Assembly: GCF_009870125.1 (NCBI RefSeq)
Contig: NC_046683.1
Location: forward strand, 33,991,869 to 34,055,868
Reading direction: 5' to 3'
DNA length: 64,000 bases
From: Drosophila pseudoobscura
Lineage: Eukaryota > Arthropoda > Insecta > Diptera > Drosophilidae
Notes under the pieces: model-generated
What the model was told of the DNA's origin: nothing
Databases searched by the model: none
Seen by the model: the letters and a program-made list of their open reading frames with translations, nothing else
Made by a program: the position numbers and the translations under genes
Shown here: positions 9,834 to 21,304 of the stretch, piece after piece
Layout: every line of letters starts with the position of its first letter
How positions within the stretch are numbered: position 1 is the stretch's first letter

Positions 9834-12615
9834 GTTGTAGCTCCGGATTCCCAGTACTCTCTTCGGGTACTCTGCAATTATCGTATTTACTTTTATTAGA
9901 TTTTTTCTTTCTTTTGAATTTCGTTTTATAGTGGGTGATTTTTCTCCCTCTATTTTTCTCTTCAAAGTGCTTTTCGTCTACCTGCCTAATTTCACCTGTT
10001 CTTTTCAACGGGTTGGTTGTTTTTGTTTTAGCTAGGGGTGCATTCTTGTAGCGTGTGTCTACTTCAAAGTCAATTCGATCGTTATTCAAATGATTGATCT
10101 TCCTAACTTTATTCAGTTGGGTGTTATAATCTGGTAGTCCGGCGTACAGGAAGATATCAGCTGGGGATCTTTTTGTAGTATTATGAACCGTTTTATGGTT
10201 ATAAGTGTATAGAATTAACTCGAATTTTGTGAGCTTGTTTTCTAATTTATCCTCGCTCCTCATCCAACCATGCTTGCAATGCTGCGCACATAAAGGCTGA
10301 ATCTTTGTCGGCTTTAATTCCCTGTGGCCTGCCCATTTCGTTGAAGACTTTTATGATGGCTCTCTTTGTTTCTAACCAGTCACGACTCTTAACTTCTACA
10401 AGGGTAGCGAATTTAGAATATACATCAATGCATGATAGGAATTGTTGATTGCCTACCAGATAAAAATCCATGACATACTTTTCTCTGATATTTTGTATTT
10501 CAGGGGTGATTTCGAAGGTTAGATTGGTGTTACGATGCTCTGTTTTAGCAACGTTGCACGTAGGACATTCATTGATAATATTTTAGATTAACTTTTGATA
10601 ATCGGGGTAGTCGAATTTTCCTTTAAACCAATTAGTGGTCTTTTCGATACCTGGGTGAAGTAGCTCTTTATGATTCTTCAATATTTGTTCCTTGAATTCG
10701 GAGTAGTTCGGAATATCTATGAGTTTGGTACTGGATTTAATCAGTTTTGTGAAGTGGTTTGGACTGATTATCTCCAGGAATGCCCTTTGGAACAGAGGGA
10801 AGTCTACTTCATTATGGAAATATAGTGTACTCTTTTTGGTACACACATATTCCTTTATTATATCTTTCGCTAATGACTCTGTCATTTCAGTATATGTGAT
10901 TTTTATCAGTATCTTGTGGTAATAGTGGGATGTTTCTGCCTTATCCTCATTACCTTTAATCAGTTCTATTTGCCTACTATAGTAATTGATTGGTCGCTCT
11001 GTAAGTGGAATATAATTTGTATTATCTTCTTGCGCGCTATGGACCGTTGCACAATCACTATTAATGATTTCCCCGAGTAGGTTTTCGTTAATCTTTACTC
11101 TTGATAGCGCATCGGCTACATGGTTCTCCTTTCCTGGTAAATATTTTATTTTGAAGTCAAATTCATTTAATTTGATCTTCCATCGTTGTAGCTTCATATT
11201 CGGTTCCTTGAGGTTATTCAACCAAATCAAGGGTTTATGATCGCATAATATATCAAACGTTCTACCAAACAGGTATGATCTGAAATACTTAGTTGCCCAA
11301 ACTATAGCTAGTAATTCCTTTTCTATTGCTTAATAATTGATTTCATGTTTATTTAGGGTTCACTTGCGTAGCAAATTGGTTTGTGGTCTTGTGACAACAC
11401 CGGTCCTAATGCAAGGTTAATTGCATTGGTTGTTACCTTGAACATTTTGTTGATCTCTGGGAATGCGAGGATGGGGTCTGAGGTGATAAGTACTTTCAAC
11501 TTTTCGAAGGCCTCGACGTAGTTTTCCTCGGTTGGGTCTATGACTGCTCGTTTCTTCTAACAGATTGTGCATACATCTTTGAAATGTGGCGGGGGCAGTG
11601 GTTAGCCCAAAAGGCATACGAATGAACTCATAATGACCATGCTTCGTGGAGAAAGCTGTTTTTGGGATCGAGCTAGGTTCCATGGGAATTTGATGGAATC
11701 CCTTAGCTAAATCGAATGTTGTAAAATATTGGCACCTACCTAGTTTATCTAGGATTTCGTCCATTCTGGGTGTAGGAAATTTGTCCTTGATTGTCACTTT
11801 GTTTAGACTTCTATAATCTACTACCATACGATATTTCTGCTTTCCTGAAGCATCTATCTAAGTATCATAGCGATGGGTGCACAATAGGGAGAATTCGACT
11901 TACGAATGATTCCCTGTCTAATCATATCTTTTATTTGTCGGGTCACTTCCTGATCGTGTATTTGAGCATACTTATATGGTCGACGATATACAGGATCTTC
12001 GTGATGGGTTTTAATTTCGTGCTTTATAGTACTAGTGAAGGTCAAAATGTCACCTTCTTTATACTGCACGTCCTTAAATTCATAGAGAACTTTCTTTAGT
12101 TTCTCCTTTTCTTCGTCATTTAGATTTTCCAACCTTAGCTGGTTACATTCCCTTAATTCATTCTCTAATGCGGAAGCGAAGTATTGCTCTCCTTCAGGAG
12201 ATGGGTCAAGGCACTTGGGTGTAGTTATATCTTCCTTTGAAGATGACTTATCACCTTTGTGTGCGGTCTTGCCGTCGGCAATTGCTTCTCCACTTTGGAT
12301 GATTGGGTATGACCTTTCTCCTAACGTTACCGTTTCATTTCGGTAATCGATGACGGCTTTGCTGGCCATCAAATACTCTCTGCCTAAGAGTATGTCATAA
12401 TTTTCAGAAAAATCATGAATATACAATTTTTGTTTTGTCGGACAGTTTTTGGTTGTATTATGTGTAATGCTCTGAGTCAGACGGACGTGTCCGTTGATGG
12501 TATGGACGGTGAGGTTGTCGCTATCGACTTTGGAATCTGTATAGTTTTCCTTTATTATATTTATTGACGATCCCGAGTCCGCGATACCTCTTAGCTTTTT
12601 ATTATTTACAATTAT
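9826..12615 (-). pseudogene. pol of element A (PR-RT-RNaseH-IN), multiply broken
   Basis: Protease begins after the gag overlap with ADSGSS at about 12582-12565 and the flap-like block DILLGREYLM. The first break is a frameshift at 11827-11860. RT follows with VVDYRSLNK and [15 protein letters not shown], but at about 11545-11560 the sequence jumps to the RNase H side, so the palm region with the catalytic YxDD is deleted. A 1-bp loss near 11365 and a TAA at 11332-11330 lie in RNase H. Integrase has its His/Cys finger (HPGIEKT…CPTC), the first two catalytic Asp blocks, a TAA at 10585-10583, and a deletion/frameshift at about 10255 that removes the region with the catalytic Glu. The C-terminal tail runs to 9826. 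Confidence 0.85.
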
Positions 12616-12617
12616 TT

Positions 12618-13562
12618 CTATATATGGTCCTCCTCGATTTCTTCCGAGGCACTCTGCTGAAAATTTACATCCATTTTCATATGTCCACTTTGGCTTTCCC
12701 TAGATCGTTTGACTGGCTGATTCGGTGCACTGCTACCTGCCTGAGTCTGGTTAATTTGATAGTTAGTGGGATTCTGTATTCTGCCCTGGTTTAAGGAATT
12801 TCTAAATTCATTAAATAATCCTTTATTATTTACTGCATTATTTCCTGAATTATTTCGATTCGTTCCATGATTATTTCTGGAAGTACTTGGGCTTTGATTG
12901 TTATAATCGTTACTACTATAGCGAGGGTAATTAGTTCCAACGTTCCTACGGTTGTTATTTCCGTTTCTTGAGTGTTCGTGATTCTTGTTATCATTTACGA
13001 AATTTTCGTAGGTTCCTAACCCTTGAGCTGATTTTTCTAGTTTAGCCATAGTAGAAATGTCTTTCTTTGCTAAGATAATGAACAGTCTATTGGGTAGAGC
13101 ATCTTGTATGGTATGTCTGGTGGCATTTTCCAGAGCGTTTTTAAAGATTATCTTATTTTCTGCGCTAGTTTCCAGATTTAGTTTACTCACTATAACATTT
13201 GACTTAATTTCTAGTTCCTCTATGAACTTACGAATACTCCCATTGAATTTGGTATCGTGTAATTGTTGTAGTAGCGTCTCGTATGGAGTGTGGTTGTTGA
13301 ATTTGCTGATTAGGGCTTCCTTTAGATCACTCCAGGTGTTGGGTTGAAGGCTCTGTGATAAAAGTTGTGCTCGTCCGCACAGTTGACCCTCAGTGGCTCC
13401 GTACATGATGCTTTGTTGTCTGCGGTCTTCTGTTGGGTACAATCCGGAGATGTACTCAATCCTGCTTATGAACGAACTTAGACGTTCTTGGCATCCGTCG
13501 TATGGTGGAATTTGCCTGATTGACTTCAAGGCTTGGTTCAGGTGTATTTCTGTCAGCGGTAT
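12618..13562 (-). pseudogene. gag of element A, start codon lost
   Basis: The frame encodes about 314 residues aligned with the intact gag of element B, but the initiator is ATA (13562-13560) where B has ATG. The product is a Ty3/gypsy gag with an N/Q-rich, basic C-terminal region and no CCHC knuckle, as is usual in the env-bearing Drosophila group. It would assemble the particle core. The end of gag overlaps pol, which lies at -1. Confidence 0.8.
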
Positions 13563-13743
13563 GTTGATTTCTTTTTATTTATTTATTTTTTTTTAATATT
13601 AATTGAGTTTGAATCGTGTGAATTCTTTGGCGGATCTCTTTAGTATTAGCGTTACTTTTTCTCTGATCACTGTAGGTTACTACGCACTGTAACTGTCACT
13701 ACGCCAATTGATCGTCTAAAAAAAAGGGTTCACTTTTAACTGA

Positions 13744-13762
13744 GATCCTACCGACTGCGCCA
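13744..13762 (-). promoter_or_regulatory. Primer-binding site of element A, tRNA-Ser
   Basis: The minus strand reads TGGCGCAGTCGGTAGGATC, complementary to the 3' end of a tRNA-Ser ending in GATCCTACCGACTGCG plus CCA. It abuts LTR c and overlaps it by one base. tRNA-Ser priming is known for the 17.6/297 group. Confidence 0.82.
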
Positions 13763-14456
13763 GTTAAATATGCGACACTGCAGTTTACGTTTTAAAAAAG
13801 ATTTTATTCTTTCACTTAAACTTAGTGCACATTGATTAGTTATTTCCCCGACGATGACTGATGTCCGATGTCTTGAATGGAACTAACTTTTGTTGAATTC
13901 TCCGACGGTGTCGCGATTGACGTTTGTCTTGAACAGAACTGATTTGCCTTCTTAAATGTAGACTATTTATATCATGATGCTCGGCTTGGGATTCGGATTT
14001 GGATTCGGAGGCGTTGGCTTCGACTTCGGCTTCGGAGATGGAGTACGTGACTCTATCGATATGTGGGAAAGGCGGCTTTTGATGAAAGTCTTCCGCTGCG
14101 TATGATCGGTGTTGCATTACTTGGGGGTGGCTGAGAATAGGGCCTCTGATTGGTCAGTTACGATGGCGTGGTTCTTGAGAATCGATTAGTAATTGATCTC
14201 TGAAGAGTGGCGTGATTCTAGTGCGGCTGGATTTTAGTGCGGCTGGATTCTAGTGCGGCATCTATTGTTTTATGTTCCACTTCTAGCTTAGGGTGTTTGT
14301 TTACATTGCCTGCAATCGGCTACGCGTGGTCCATTTCGAGCGTGAGATTGTTTATGGGTTTTCGAAGCTGAGAGTGTTGGATGGTTTATAGTAGTGTCGG
14401 ATTGTTTATAGTATTGTGGGTGCAGGGTAATAGACATAGACAAGGGTATGCGGAGC
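13762..14456 (-). repeat. 17.6-like LTR, copy c (shared by elements A and B)
   Basis: This single LTR serves as the 5' LTR of A and the 3' LTR of B. Its plus-strand left end is intact (AGTTAAATATGCG). Its right end stops at GCGGAGC and lacks the 21 terminal bases found in copy d, as copies a and b do, and env of B follows directly. Confidence 0.9.
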
Positions 14457-14462
14457 CTGTCC

Positions 14463-15847
14463 TCAGGCGATTATCCTTGGATATAGTTCAGGTGCGTCTA
14501 AAACTGTGCCTGCTGGGGATTCTTCGTCTTCGTCTAAGGATGTTTCTATGTGCGGGTCGGTTTTAGGCTTATTGCTTTTACTTAGACTAAACAATTTGTA
14601 GCTTAATCCTATTATGATTATGACAAATAGTAGTATTAAGATTACATGTAATACATTATTTAATCGCGTATTTTCTATTACGATTTCTTTGGTTTGCAAA
14701 TAAGACATTGGTTTAATTTTTGTTACGTTATTGTTGATGTATATGCTTTGTGCAAATTCTGGTATTGAGTTGGATATTAAGAATTCGTTGAATTGTACAC
14801 TGCAGTTATGTATTTTTATTAATGCGTTACCTACTACTCTTATTTCTTGGTTTAGGCAATCTTGGTTTAATATGGTTTTTGGTAATTTCCAAGTTACCAA
14901 TATATTGGGTTCTATGAAACTTATTTGAAAGTTTTGGTGTGCTTTGGTGTATGGACATTTTGTTTCTATTTGTTTGATGATATACATTCGTCATTTATTT
15001 TTCGTTTTGATTCTTTTTCATATACCTCGTTTTCTAGAATGTAATAATTGTTTTGCATTAGGTCAGTGAGGATGTTATTATCTTCATCTGGATATGGAAC
15101 AATTTTAAGTATAGGAATATTTCTGATCTCTCGTGGGATGTTGGAAATTATTAGTATTTCGCTAGTGTCTGATTTCAACCAAGTAGATGTTTTGATATTT
15201 AATAATTTCTCTGAATCGATGTGTTTCAGGTAATCCTGCCTCAATAATTTTGGATTAAAGATACCTAATCTTGTTAGCTGCATGCCTAATTCAATATCCT
15301 CTATGTACTCAGTAAAATGTTGAAGGTTAAATATTAATATTTCTAGTTGCTTATTTCTGTCATTATCTTTGTTTAATTTATTGACAACTTCTATGCCGGA
15401 ATTTACTGCTTGAATTACTAAGTTTAATTCGTTAACTTGAACACTGTGGCTAGCCAGATTGTCTATTTTCCCTTCTAATTCGACCTTATCATCTTGATCT
15501 AACGTTCCAAATAGATATTTATATATTGTGCTTACTGCATTTATAAGCCCTCTTCTGTTTCTTTTGGCTATTTTTATGCCGTTGAATTCACGTTGCAATT
15601 TCTCGACTAAATATTGAACTTGGATTTCGTTATCAAATTGAGTTGCCTGTTCTAGTAAACTCTGATATGTTTCATCTGTTTTTGTTATATTAATTGTTAG
15701 ATAGTGGTATTCATAATTAATGGGTATGTTAATGGTATTTATTTTGAATATGAGATATCCATTCCTTGAGTTGATGTGATCTATCTCAATATTCTGTCCG
15801 GTAGCTTGTAGGACGGTAAACAGTAGTAAGATTATAATCTTAATCAT
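14463..15847 (-). pseudogene. env of element B
   Basis: From the ATG at 15847-15845 the frame has a signal peptide, the RNRR cleavage motif and the coiled ectodomain, down to a stop at 14966. The remaining 174 codons, including a hydrophobic membrane anchor (VILILLFVIIIIGLSY) and a short cytoplasmic tail ending at 14463, lie in another frame starting near 14987. The same one-base shift is present in all three env copies, so it predates the duplications. Apart from it, this is the most complete env in the window. Confidence 0.85.
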
Positions 15848-18607
15848 GTTGTAGCTCCGGATTCCCAGTACTCTCTTCGGGTACTCTGCAATTATCGTAT
15901 TTACTTTTATTAGATTTTTTCTTTCTTTTGAATTTCGTTTTATAGTGGGTGATTTTTCTCCCTCTATTTTTCTCTTCAAAGTGCTTTTCGTCTACCTGCC
16001 TAATTTCACCTGTTCTTTTCAACGGGTTGGTTGTTTTTGTTTTAGCTAGGGGTGCATTCTTGTAGCGTGTGTCTACTTCAAAGTCAATTCGATCGTTATT
16101 CAAATGATTGATCTTCCTAACTTTATTCAGTTGGGTGTTATAATCTGGTAGTCCGGCGTACAGGAAGATATCAGCTGGGGATCTTTTTGTAGTATTATGA
16201 ACCGTTTTATGGTTATAAGTGTAACTCGAATTTTGTGAGCTTGTTTTCTAATTTATCCTCGCTCCTCATCCAACCATGCTTGCAATGCTGCGCACATAAA
16301 GGCTGAATCTTTGTCGGCTTTAATTCCCTGTGGCCTGCCCATTTCGTTGAAGACTTTTATGATGGCTCTCTTTGTTTCTAACCAGTCACGACTCTTAACT
16401 TCTACAAGGGTAGCGAATTTAGAATATACATCAATGCATGATAGGAATTGTTGATTGCCTACCAGATAAAAATCCATGACATACTTTTCTCTGATATTTT
16501 GTATTTCAGGGGTGATTTCGAAGGTTAGATTGGTGTTACGATGCTCTGTTTTAGCAACGTTGCACGTAGGACATTCATTGATAATATTTTGGATTAACTT
16601 TTGATAATCGGGGTAGTCGAATTTTCCTTTAAACCAATTAGTGGTCTTTTCGATACCTGGGTGAAGTAGCTCTTTATGATTCTTCAATATTTGTTCCTTG
16701 AATTCGGAGTAGTTCGGAATATCTATGAGTTTGGTACTGGATTTAATCAGTTTTGTGAAGTGGTTTGGATTGATTATCTCCAGGAATGCCCTTTGGAACA
16801 GAGGGAAGTCTACTTCATTATGGAAATATAGTGTACTCTTTTTGGTACACACATATTCCTTTATTATATCTTTCGCTAATGACTCTGTCATTTCAGTATA
16901 TGTGATTTTTATCAGTATCTTGTGGTAATAGTGGGATGTTTCTGCCTTATCCTCATTACCTTTAATCAGTTCTATTTGCCTACTATAGTAATTGATTGGT
17001 CGCTCTGTAAGTGGAATATAATTTGTATTATCTTCTTGCGCGCTATGGACCGTTGCACAATCACTATTAATGATTTCCCCGAGTAGGTTTTCGTTAATCT
17101 TTACTCTTGATAGCGCATCGGCTACATGGTTCTCCTTTCCTGGTAAATATTTTATTTTGAAGTCAAATTCATTTAATTTGATCTTCCATCGTTGTAGCTT
17201 CATATTCGGTTCCTTGAGGTTATTCAACCAAATCAAGGGTTTATGATCGCATAATATATCAAACGTTCTACCAAACAGGTATGATCTGAAATACTTAGTT
17301 GCCCAAACTATAGCTAGTAATTCCTTTTCTATTGCTTAATAATTGATTTCATGTTTATTTAGGGTTCTACTTGCGTAGCAAATTGGTTTGTGGTCTTGTG
17401 ACAACACCGGTCCTAATGCAAGGTTAATTGCATTGGTTGTTACCTTGAACATTTTGTTGATCTCTGGGAATGCGAGGATGGGGTCTGAGGTGATAAGTAC
17501 TTTCAACTTTTCGAAGGCCTCGACGTAGTTTTCCTCGGTTGGGTCTATGACTGCTCGTTTCTTCTAACAGATTGTGCATACATCTTTGAAATGTGGCGGG
17601 GGCAGTGGTTAGCCCAAAAGGCATACGAATGAACTCATAATGACCATGCTTCGTGGAGAAAGCTGTTTTTGGGATCGAGCTAGGTTCCATGGGAATTTGA
17701 TGGAATCCCTTAGCTAAATCGAGTGTTGTAAAATATTGGCACCTACCTAGTTTATCTAGGATTTCGTCCATTCTGGGTGTAGGAAATTTGTCCTTGATTG
17801 TCACTTTGTTTAGACTTCTATAATCTACTACCATACGATATTTCTGCTTTCCTGAAGCATCTATCTAAGTATCATAGCGATGGGTGCACAATAGGGAGAA
17901 TTCGACTTACGAATGATTCCCTGTCTAATCATATCTTTTATTTGTCGGGTCACTTCCTGATCGTGTATTTGAGCATACTTATATGGTCGACGATATACAG
18001 GATCTTCGTGATGGGTTTTAATTTCGTGCTTTATAGTACTAGTGAAGGTCAAAATGTCACCTTCTTTATACTGCACGTCCTTAAATTCATAGAGAACTTT
18101 CTTTAGTTTCTCCTTTTCTTCGTCATTTAGATTTTCCAACCTTAGCTGGTTACATTCCCTTAATTCATTCTCTAATGCGGAAGCGAAGTATTGCTCTCCT
18201 TCAGGAGATGGGTCAAGGCACTTGGGTGTAGTTATATCTTCCTTTGAAGATGACTTATCACCTTTGTGTGCGGTCTTGCCGTCGGCAATTGCTTCTCCAC
18301 TTTGGATGATTGGGTATGACCTTTCTCCTAACGTTACCGTTTCATTTCGGTAATCGATGACGGCTTTGCTGGCCATCAAATACTCTCTGCCTAAGAGTAT
18401 GTCATAATTTTCAGAAAAATCATGAATATACAATTTTTGTTTTGTCGGACAGTTTTTGGTTGTATTATGTGTAATGCTCTGAGTCAGACGGACGTGTCCG
18501 TTGATGGTATGGACGGTGAGGTTGTCGCTATCGACTTTGGAATCTGTATAGTTTTCCTTTATTATATTTATTGACGATCCCGAGTCCGCGATACCTCTTA
18601 GCTTTTT
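15840..18607 (-). pseudogene. pol of element B, multiply broken
   Basis: The domain order and the ancestral lesions are as in element A: frameshift at about 17834-17861, RT palm deletion at about 17552-17567, TAA in RNase H at 17339-17337, and loss of the integrase catalytic Glu region at about 16260. Unlike A, the RNase H to integrase stretch is one open frame of 327 codons (17236-16253). B also has an extra 8-bp deletion near 16223 that shifts the integrase tail. The tail ends with TAA at 15842-15840, overlapping the env start. Confidence 0.85.
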
Positions 18608-18624
18608 ATTATTTACAATTATTT

Positions 18625-19569
18625 CTATATATGGTCCTCCTCGATTTCTTCCGAGGCACTCTGCTGAAAATTTACATCCATTTTCATATGTCCACTTTGG
18701 CTTTCCCTAGATCGTTTGACTGGCTGATTCGGTGCACTGCTACCTGCCTGAGTCTGGTTAATTTGATAGTTAGTGGGATTCTGTATTCTGCCCTGGTTTA
18801 AGGAATTTCTAAATTCATTAAATAATCCTTTATTATTTACTGCATTATTTCCTGAATTATTTCGATTCGTTCCATGATTATTTCTGGAAGTACTTGGGTT
18901 TTGATTGTTATAATCGTTACTACTATAGCGAGGGTAATTAGTTCCAACGTTCCTACGGTTGTTATTTCCGTTTCTTGAGTGTTCGTGATTCTTGTTATCA
19001 TTTACGAAATTTTCGTAGGTTCCTAACCCTTGAGCTGATTTTTCTAGTTTAGCCATAGTAGAAATGTCTTTCTTTGCTAAGATAATGAACAGTCTATTGG
19101 GTAGAGCATCTTGTATGGTATGTCTGGTGGCATTTTCCAGAGCGTTTTTAAAGATTATCTTATTTTCTGCGCTAGTTTCCAGATTTAGTTTACTCACTAT
19201 AACATTTGACTTAATTTCTAGTTCCTCTATGAACTTTCGAATACTCCCATTGAATTTAGTATCGTGTAATTTTTGTAGTAGCGTCTCGTATGGAGTGTGG
19301 TTGTTGAATTTGCTGATTAGGGCTTCCTTTAGATCACTCCAGGTGTTGGGTTGAAGGCTCTGTGATAAAAGTTGTGCTCGTCCGCACAGTTGACCCTCAG
19401 TGGCTCCGTACATGATGCTTTGTTGTCTGCGGTCTTCTGTTGGGTACAATCCGGAGATGTACTCAATCCTGCTTATGAACGAACTTAGACGTTCTTGGCA
19501 TCCGTCGTATGGTGGAATTTGCCTGATTGACTTCAAGGCTTGGTTCAGGTGTATTTCTGTCAGCGGCAT
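18625..19569 (-). CDS. gag of element B (intact, 314 aa)
   Basis: An uninterrupted frame begins at an ATG 200 bp after the primer site and ends next to pol. The N-terminal two thirds is an alpha-helical capsid-like region (QIPPYDGCQERLSSFISRIE and following). The last third is rich in Asn, Ser and Arg (NRNNSGNNAVNN), as expected for the nucleic-acid-binding part of gags without zinc knuckles. It would form the virus-like particle. Pol lies in the -1 frame just beyond, so Gag-Pol would need a -1 ribosomal frameshift. This is the only apparently intact gene of the 17.6-like copies. Confidence 0.82.
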   Translation of the reverse strand: MPLTEIHLNQALKSIRQIPPYDGCQERLSSFISRIEYISGLYPTEDRRQQSIMYGATEGQLCGRAQLLSQSLQPNTWSDLKEALISKFNNHTPYETLLQKLHDTKFNGSIRKFIEELEIKSNVIVSKLNLETSAENKIIFKNALENATRHTIQDALPNRLFIILAKKDISTMAKLEKSAQGLGTYENFVNDNKNHEHSRNGNNNRRNVGTNYPRYSSNDYNNQNPSTSRNNHGTNRNNSGNNAVNNKGLFNEFRNSLNQGRIQNPTNYQINQTQAGSSAPNQPVKRSRESQSGHMKMDVNFQQSASEEIEEDHI

Positions 19570-19752
19570 GTTGATTTCTTTTTATTTATTTATTTTTTTT
19601 TAATATTAATTGAGTTTGAATCGTGTGTAGATTCTTTGGCGGATCTCTTTAGTATTAGCGTTACTTTTTCTCTGATCACTGTAGGTTACTACGCACTGTA
19701 ACTGTCACTACGCCAATTGATCGTCTAAAAAAAAGGGTTCACTTTTAACTGA

Positions 19753-19771
19753 GATCCTACCGACTGCGCCA
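19753..19771 (-). promoter_or_regulatory. Primer-binding site of element B, tRNA-Ser
   Basis: The same 19-base tRNA-Ser complementary sequence as at 13744-13762, here next to LTR d. Confidence 0.82.
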
Positions 19772-20486
19772 GTTAAATATGCGACACTGCAGTTTACGTT
19801 TTAAAAAAGATTTTATTCTTTCACTTAAACTTAGTGCACATTGATTAGTTATTTCCCCGACGATGACTGATGTCCGATGTCTTGAATGGAACTAACTTTT
19901 GTTGAATTCTCCGACGGTGTCGCGATTGACGTTTGTCTTGAACAGAACTGATTTGCCTTCTTAAATGTAGACTATTTATATCATGATGCTCGGCTTGGGA
20001 TTCGGATTTGGATTCGGAGGCGTTGGCTTCGACTTCGGCTTCGGAGATGGAGTACGTGACTCTATCGATATGTGGGAAAGGCGGCTTTTGATGAAAGTCT
20101 TCCGCTGCGTATGATCGGTGTTGCATTACTTGGGGGTGGCTGAGAATAGGGCCTCTGATTGGTCAGTTACGATGGCGTGGTTCTTGAGAATCGATTAGTA
20201 ATTGATCTCTGAAGAGTGGCGTGATTCTAGTGCGGCTGGATTTTAGTGCGGCTGGATTCTAGTGCGGCATCTATTGTTTTATGTTCAACTTCTAGCTTAG
20301 GGTGTTTGTTAACATTGCCTGCAATCGGCTACGCGTGGTCCATTTCGAGCGTGAGATTGTTTATGGGGTTTCGAAGCTGAGAGTGTTGGATGGTTTATAG
20401 TAGTGTCGGATTGTTTATAGTATTGTGGGTGCAGGGTAATAGACATAGACAAGGGTATGCGGAGCATGGACTATAGATATGTCACT
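19771..20486 (-). repeat. 17.6-like LTR, copy d (complete 5' LTR of element B, 716 bp)
   Basis: This is the only LTR of the family with both ends: AGTTAAAT at the plus-strand left end and ATGTCACT at the right. On the minus strand it therefore starts AGTGAC and ends AACT. AGTGAC starts are characteristic of 17.6/297/tom LTRs. The flank is a run of AT repeats from 20487. Confidence 0.88.
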
Positions 20487-20678
20487 ATATATATATTGTT
20501 CATGTATTTATGGGTATTCGCGCGGTATGTCGACAGGATGAAGCGGGGTGAAAACGTAACTAACTAACTCTATGCCTTATGATGCTTTTGCTGCTGTGTG
20601 GATCGTGGATTGTGGATCCGAGCGTCCGGGGCGCACGGAGTTGGCACAGTGCGCGGAAATTGTTTACTGCTGGCCTGA
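20487..20678. other. Unassigned spacer
   Basis: About 190 bp between LTR d and the env remnant of element F. It begins with AT repeats and then becomes mixed sequence. No gene or repeat is recognised. Confidence 0.4.
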
Positions 20679-20693
20679 ACACATACAGAAGAA

Positions 20694-20891
20694 ATGGATA
20701 ATTTAAGACACGAACTAAAATTTTTAAAAGAAGGTCATCATGATGTAAAAGGAGTTAAGTTCCATCATGTATCTAGACATGCGGGCTTGATTATCGGAAT
20801 CATAATAATAATAATATTAATAATCTATGCCGTAAGACGAATTAAAGTAGCACGAAGACTGCAAACGATAGCACTTCCCTACTCACTGTAA
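20694..20891 (+). pseudogene. env C-terminal remnant of element F
   Basis: A 65-codon frame from the ATG at 20694 has a basic, charged start, then a membrane anchor very rich in isoleucine (GIIIIIILIIYAV), then a basic tail (RRIKVARRLQ). The same peptide, with substitutions, ends element E at 41613-41810. It fits the stem, transmembrane segment and cytoplasmic tail of a BEL/Pao envelope protein. The rest of env is gone. Confidence 0.7.
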
Positions 20892-21007
20892 CTGTCTGTA
20901 AATTATAATCTGTATTTCTAATTATAGCTATGTATAAAAAAAAATGTACACAAAAAGGTTCACAAGAATCAAATTACAAGCCATGCCACTTTCGGCCCTT
21001 TGCAGAA

Positions 21008-21304
21008 TGTTCAAGCATGAACATGAACACTTTCGGCCCCTTGCAGAATGTTCAAACATAAACATTTTATTGTACACATTCACTCATGTATCCAAAAAAC
21101 GGATCTCTTAAGAAATCACTTAAAGTAGATAAGTAACGACAGTTCGAGTGTAAACAAAGATCTGTAGCCCATCAAAAGATACTACAACAAAACACAAGTG
21201 GGGAAAACACTTAACCAATGAATTCTTAAAATAACACTAATGTAAGCATGCACTCAAACCCGCAGTAAAATGTATCCTGTGCGTAGGTCTAACGATAATT
21301 ATAT
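21008..21304 (+). repeat. LTR of element F, left part (split by element C)
   Basis: It starts TGTTCAAGCATGAAC and matches the 496-bp LTRs of element E up to ACGATAATTATA. The last five bases, TATAT (21300-21304), are the target duplication of the inserted element C. Confidence 0.85.

Larger units (their letters stand above)
7758..14456 (-). mobile_element. 17.6/297-like env-bearing LTR retrotransposon, element A
   Basis: On the minus strand the order is LTR c (14456-13762), tRNA-Ser PBS, gag, pol, env and LTR b (8442-7758). Gag and pol are in different frames with a -1 offset, and env overlaps the end of pol. The whole is a Ty3/gypsy element of the env-containing 17.6/297/gypsy type. It shares LTR c with element B and is about 99.8% identical to it by eye. 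Private defects include loss of the gag ATG, a Gln-to-stop change at 10585-10583 and an env nonsense codon at 8649-8647. Confidence 0.88.
13762..20486 (-). mobile_element. 17.6/297-like env-bearing LTR retrotransposon, element B
   Basis: LTR d (20486-19771), PBS, gag, pol, env and LTR c follow in minus-strand order. It is offset from element A by 6006-6014 bp. Only the outer LTR d has the complete terminus (AGTGAC on the minus strand), next to an ATATATAT target-like flank, matching the AT-rich site preference of this group. It carries all the pol deletions found in A but keeps the gag ATG. Confidence 0.9.
20679..21304 (+). mobile_element. BEL/Pao element F, 3' end (env tail and first part of its 3' LTR)
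   Basis: Homology to element E starts at about 20679 (41597 in E) and covers the env C-terminus, 3' UTR and the LTR from 21008. The LTR is interrupted after 21304 by element C and resumes at 35024-35155. Everything upstream in F is missing. The sequence is clearly more diverged from E than E's two LTRs are from each other. Confidence 0.85.

Noticed and set aside
14463..20486. Element B as an active endogenous retrovirus
   Set aside because: Gag is open, but RT and integrase have lost catalytic segments and env has a frameshift.
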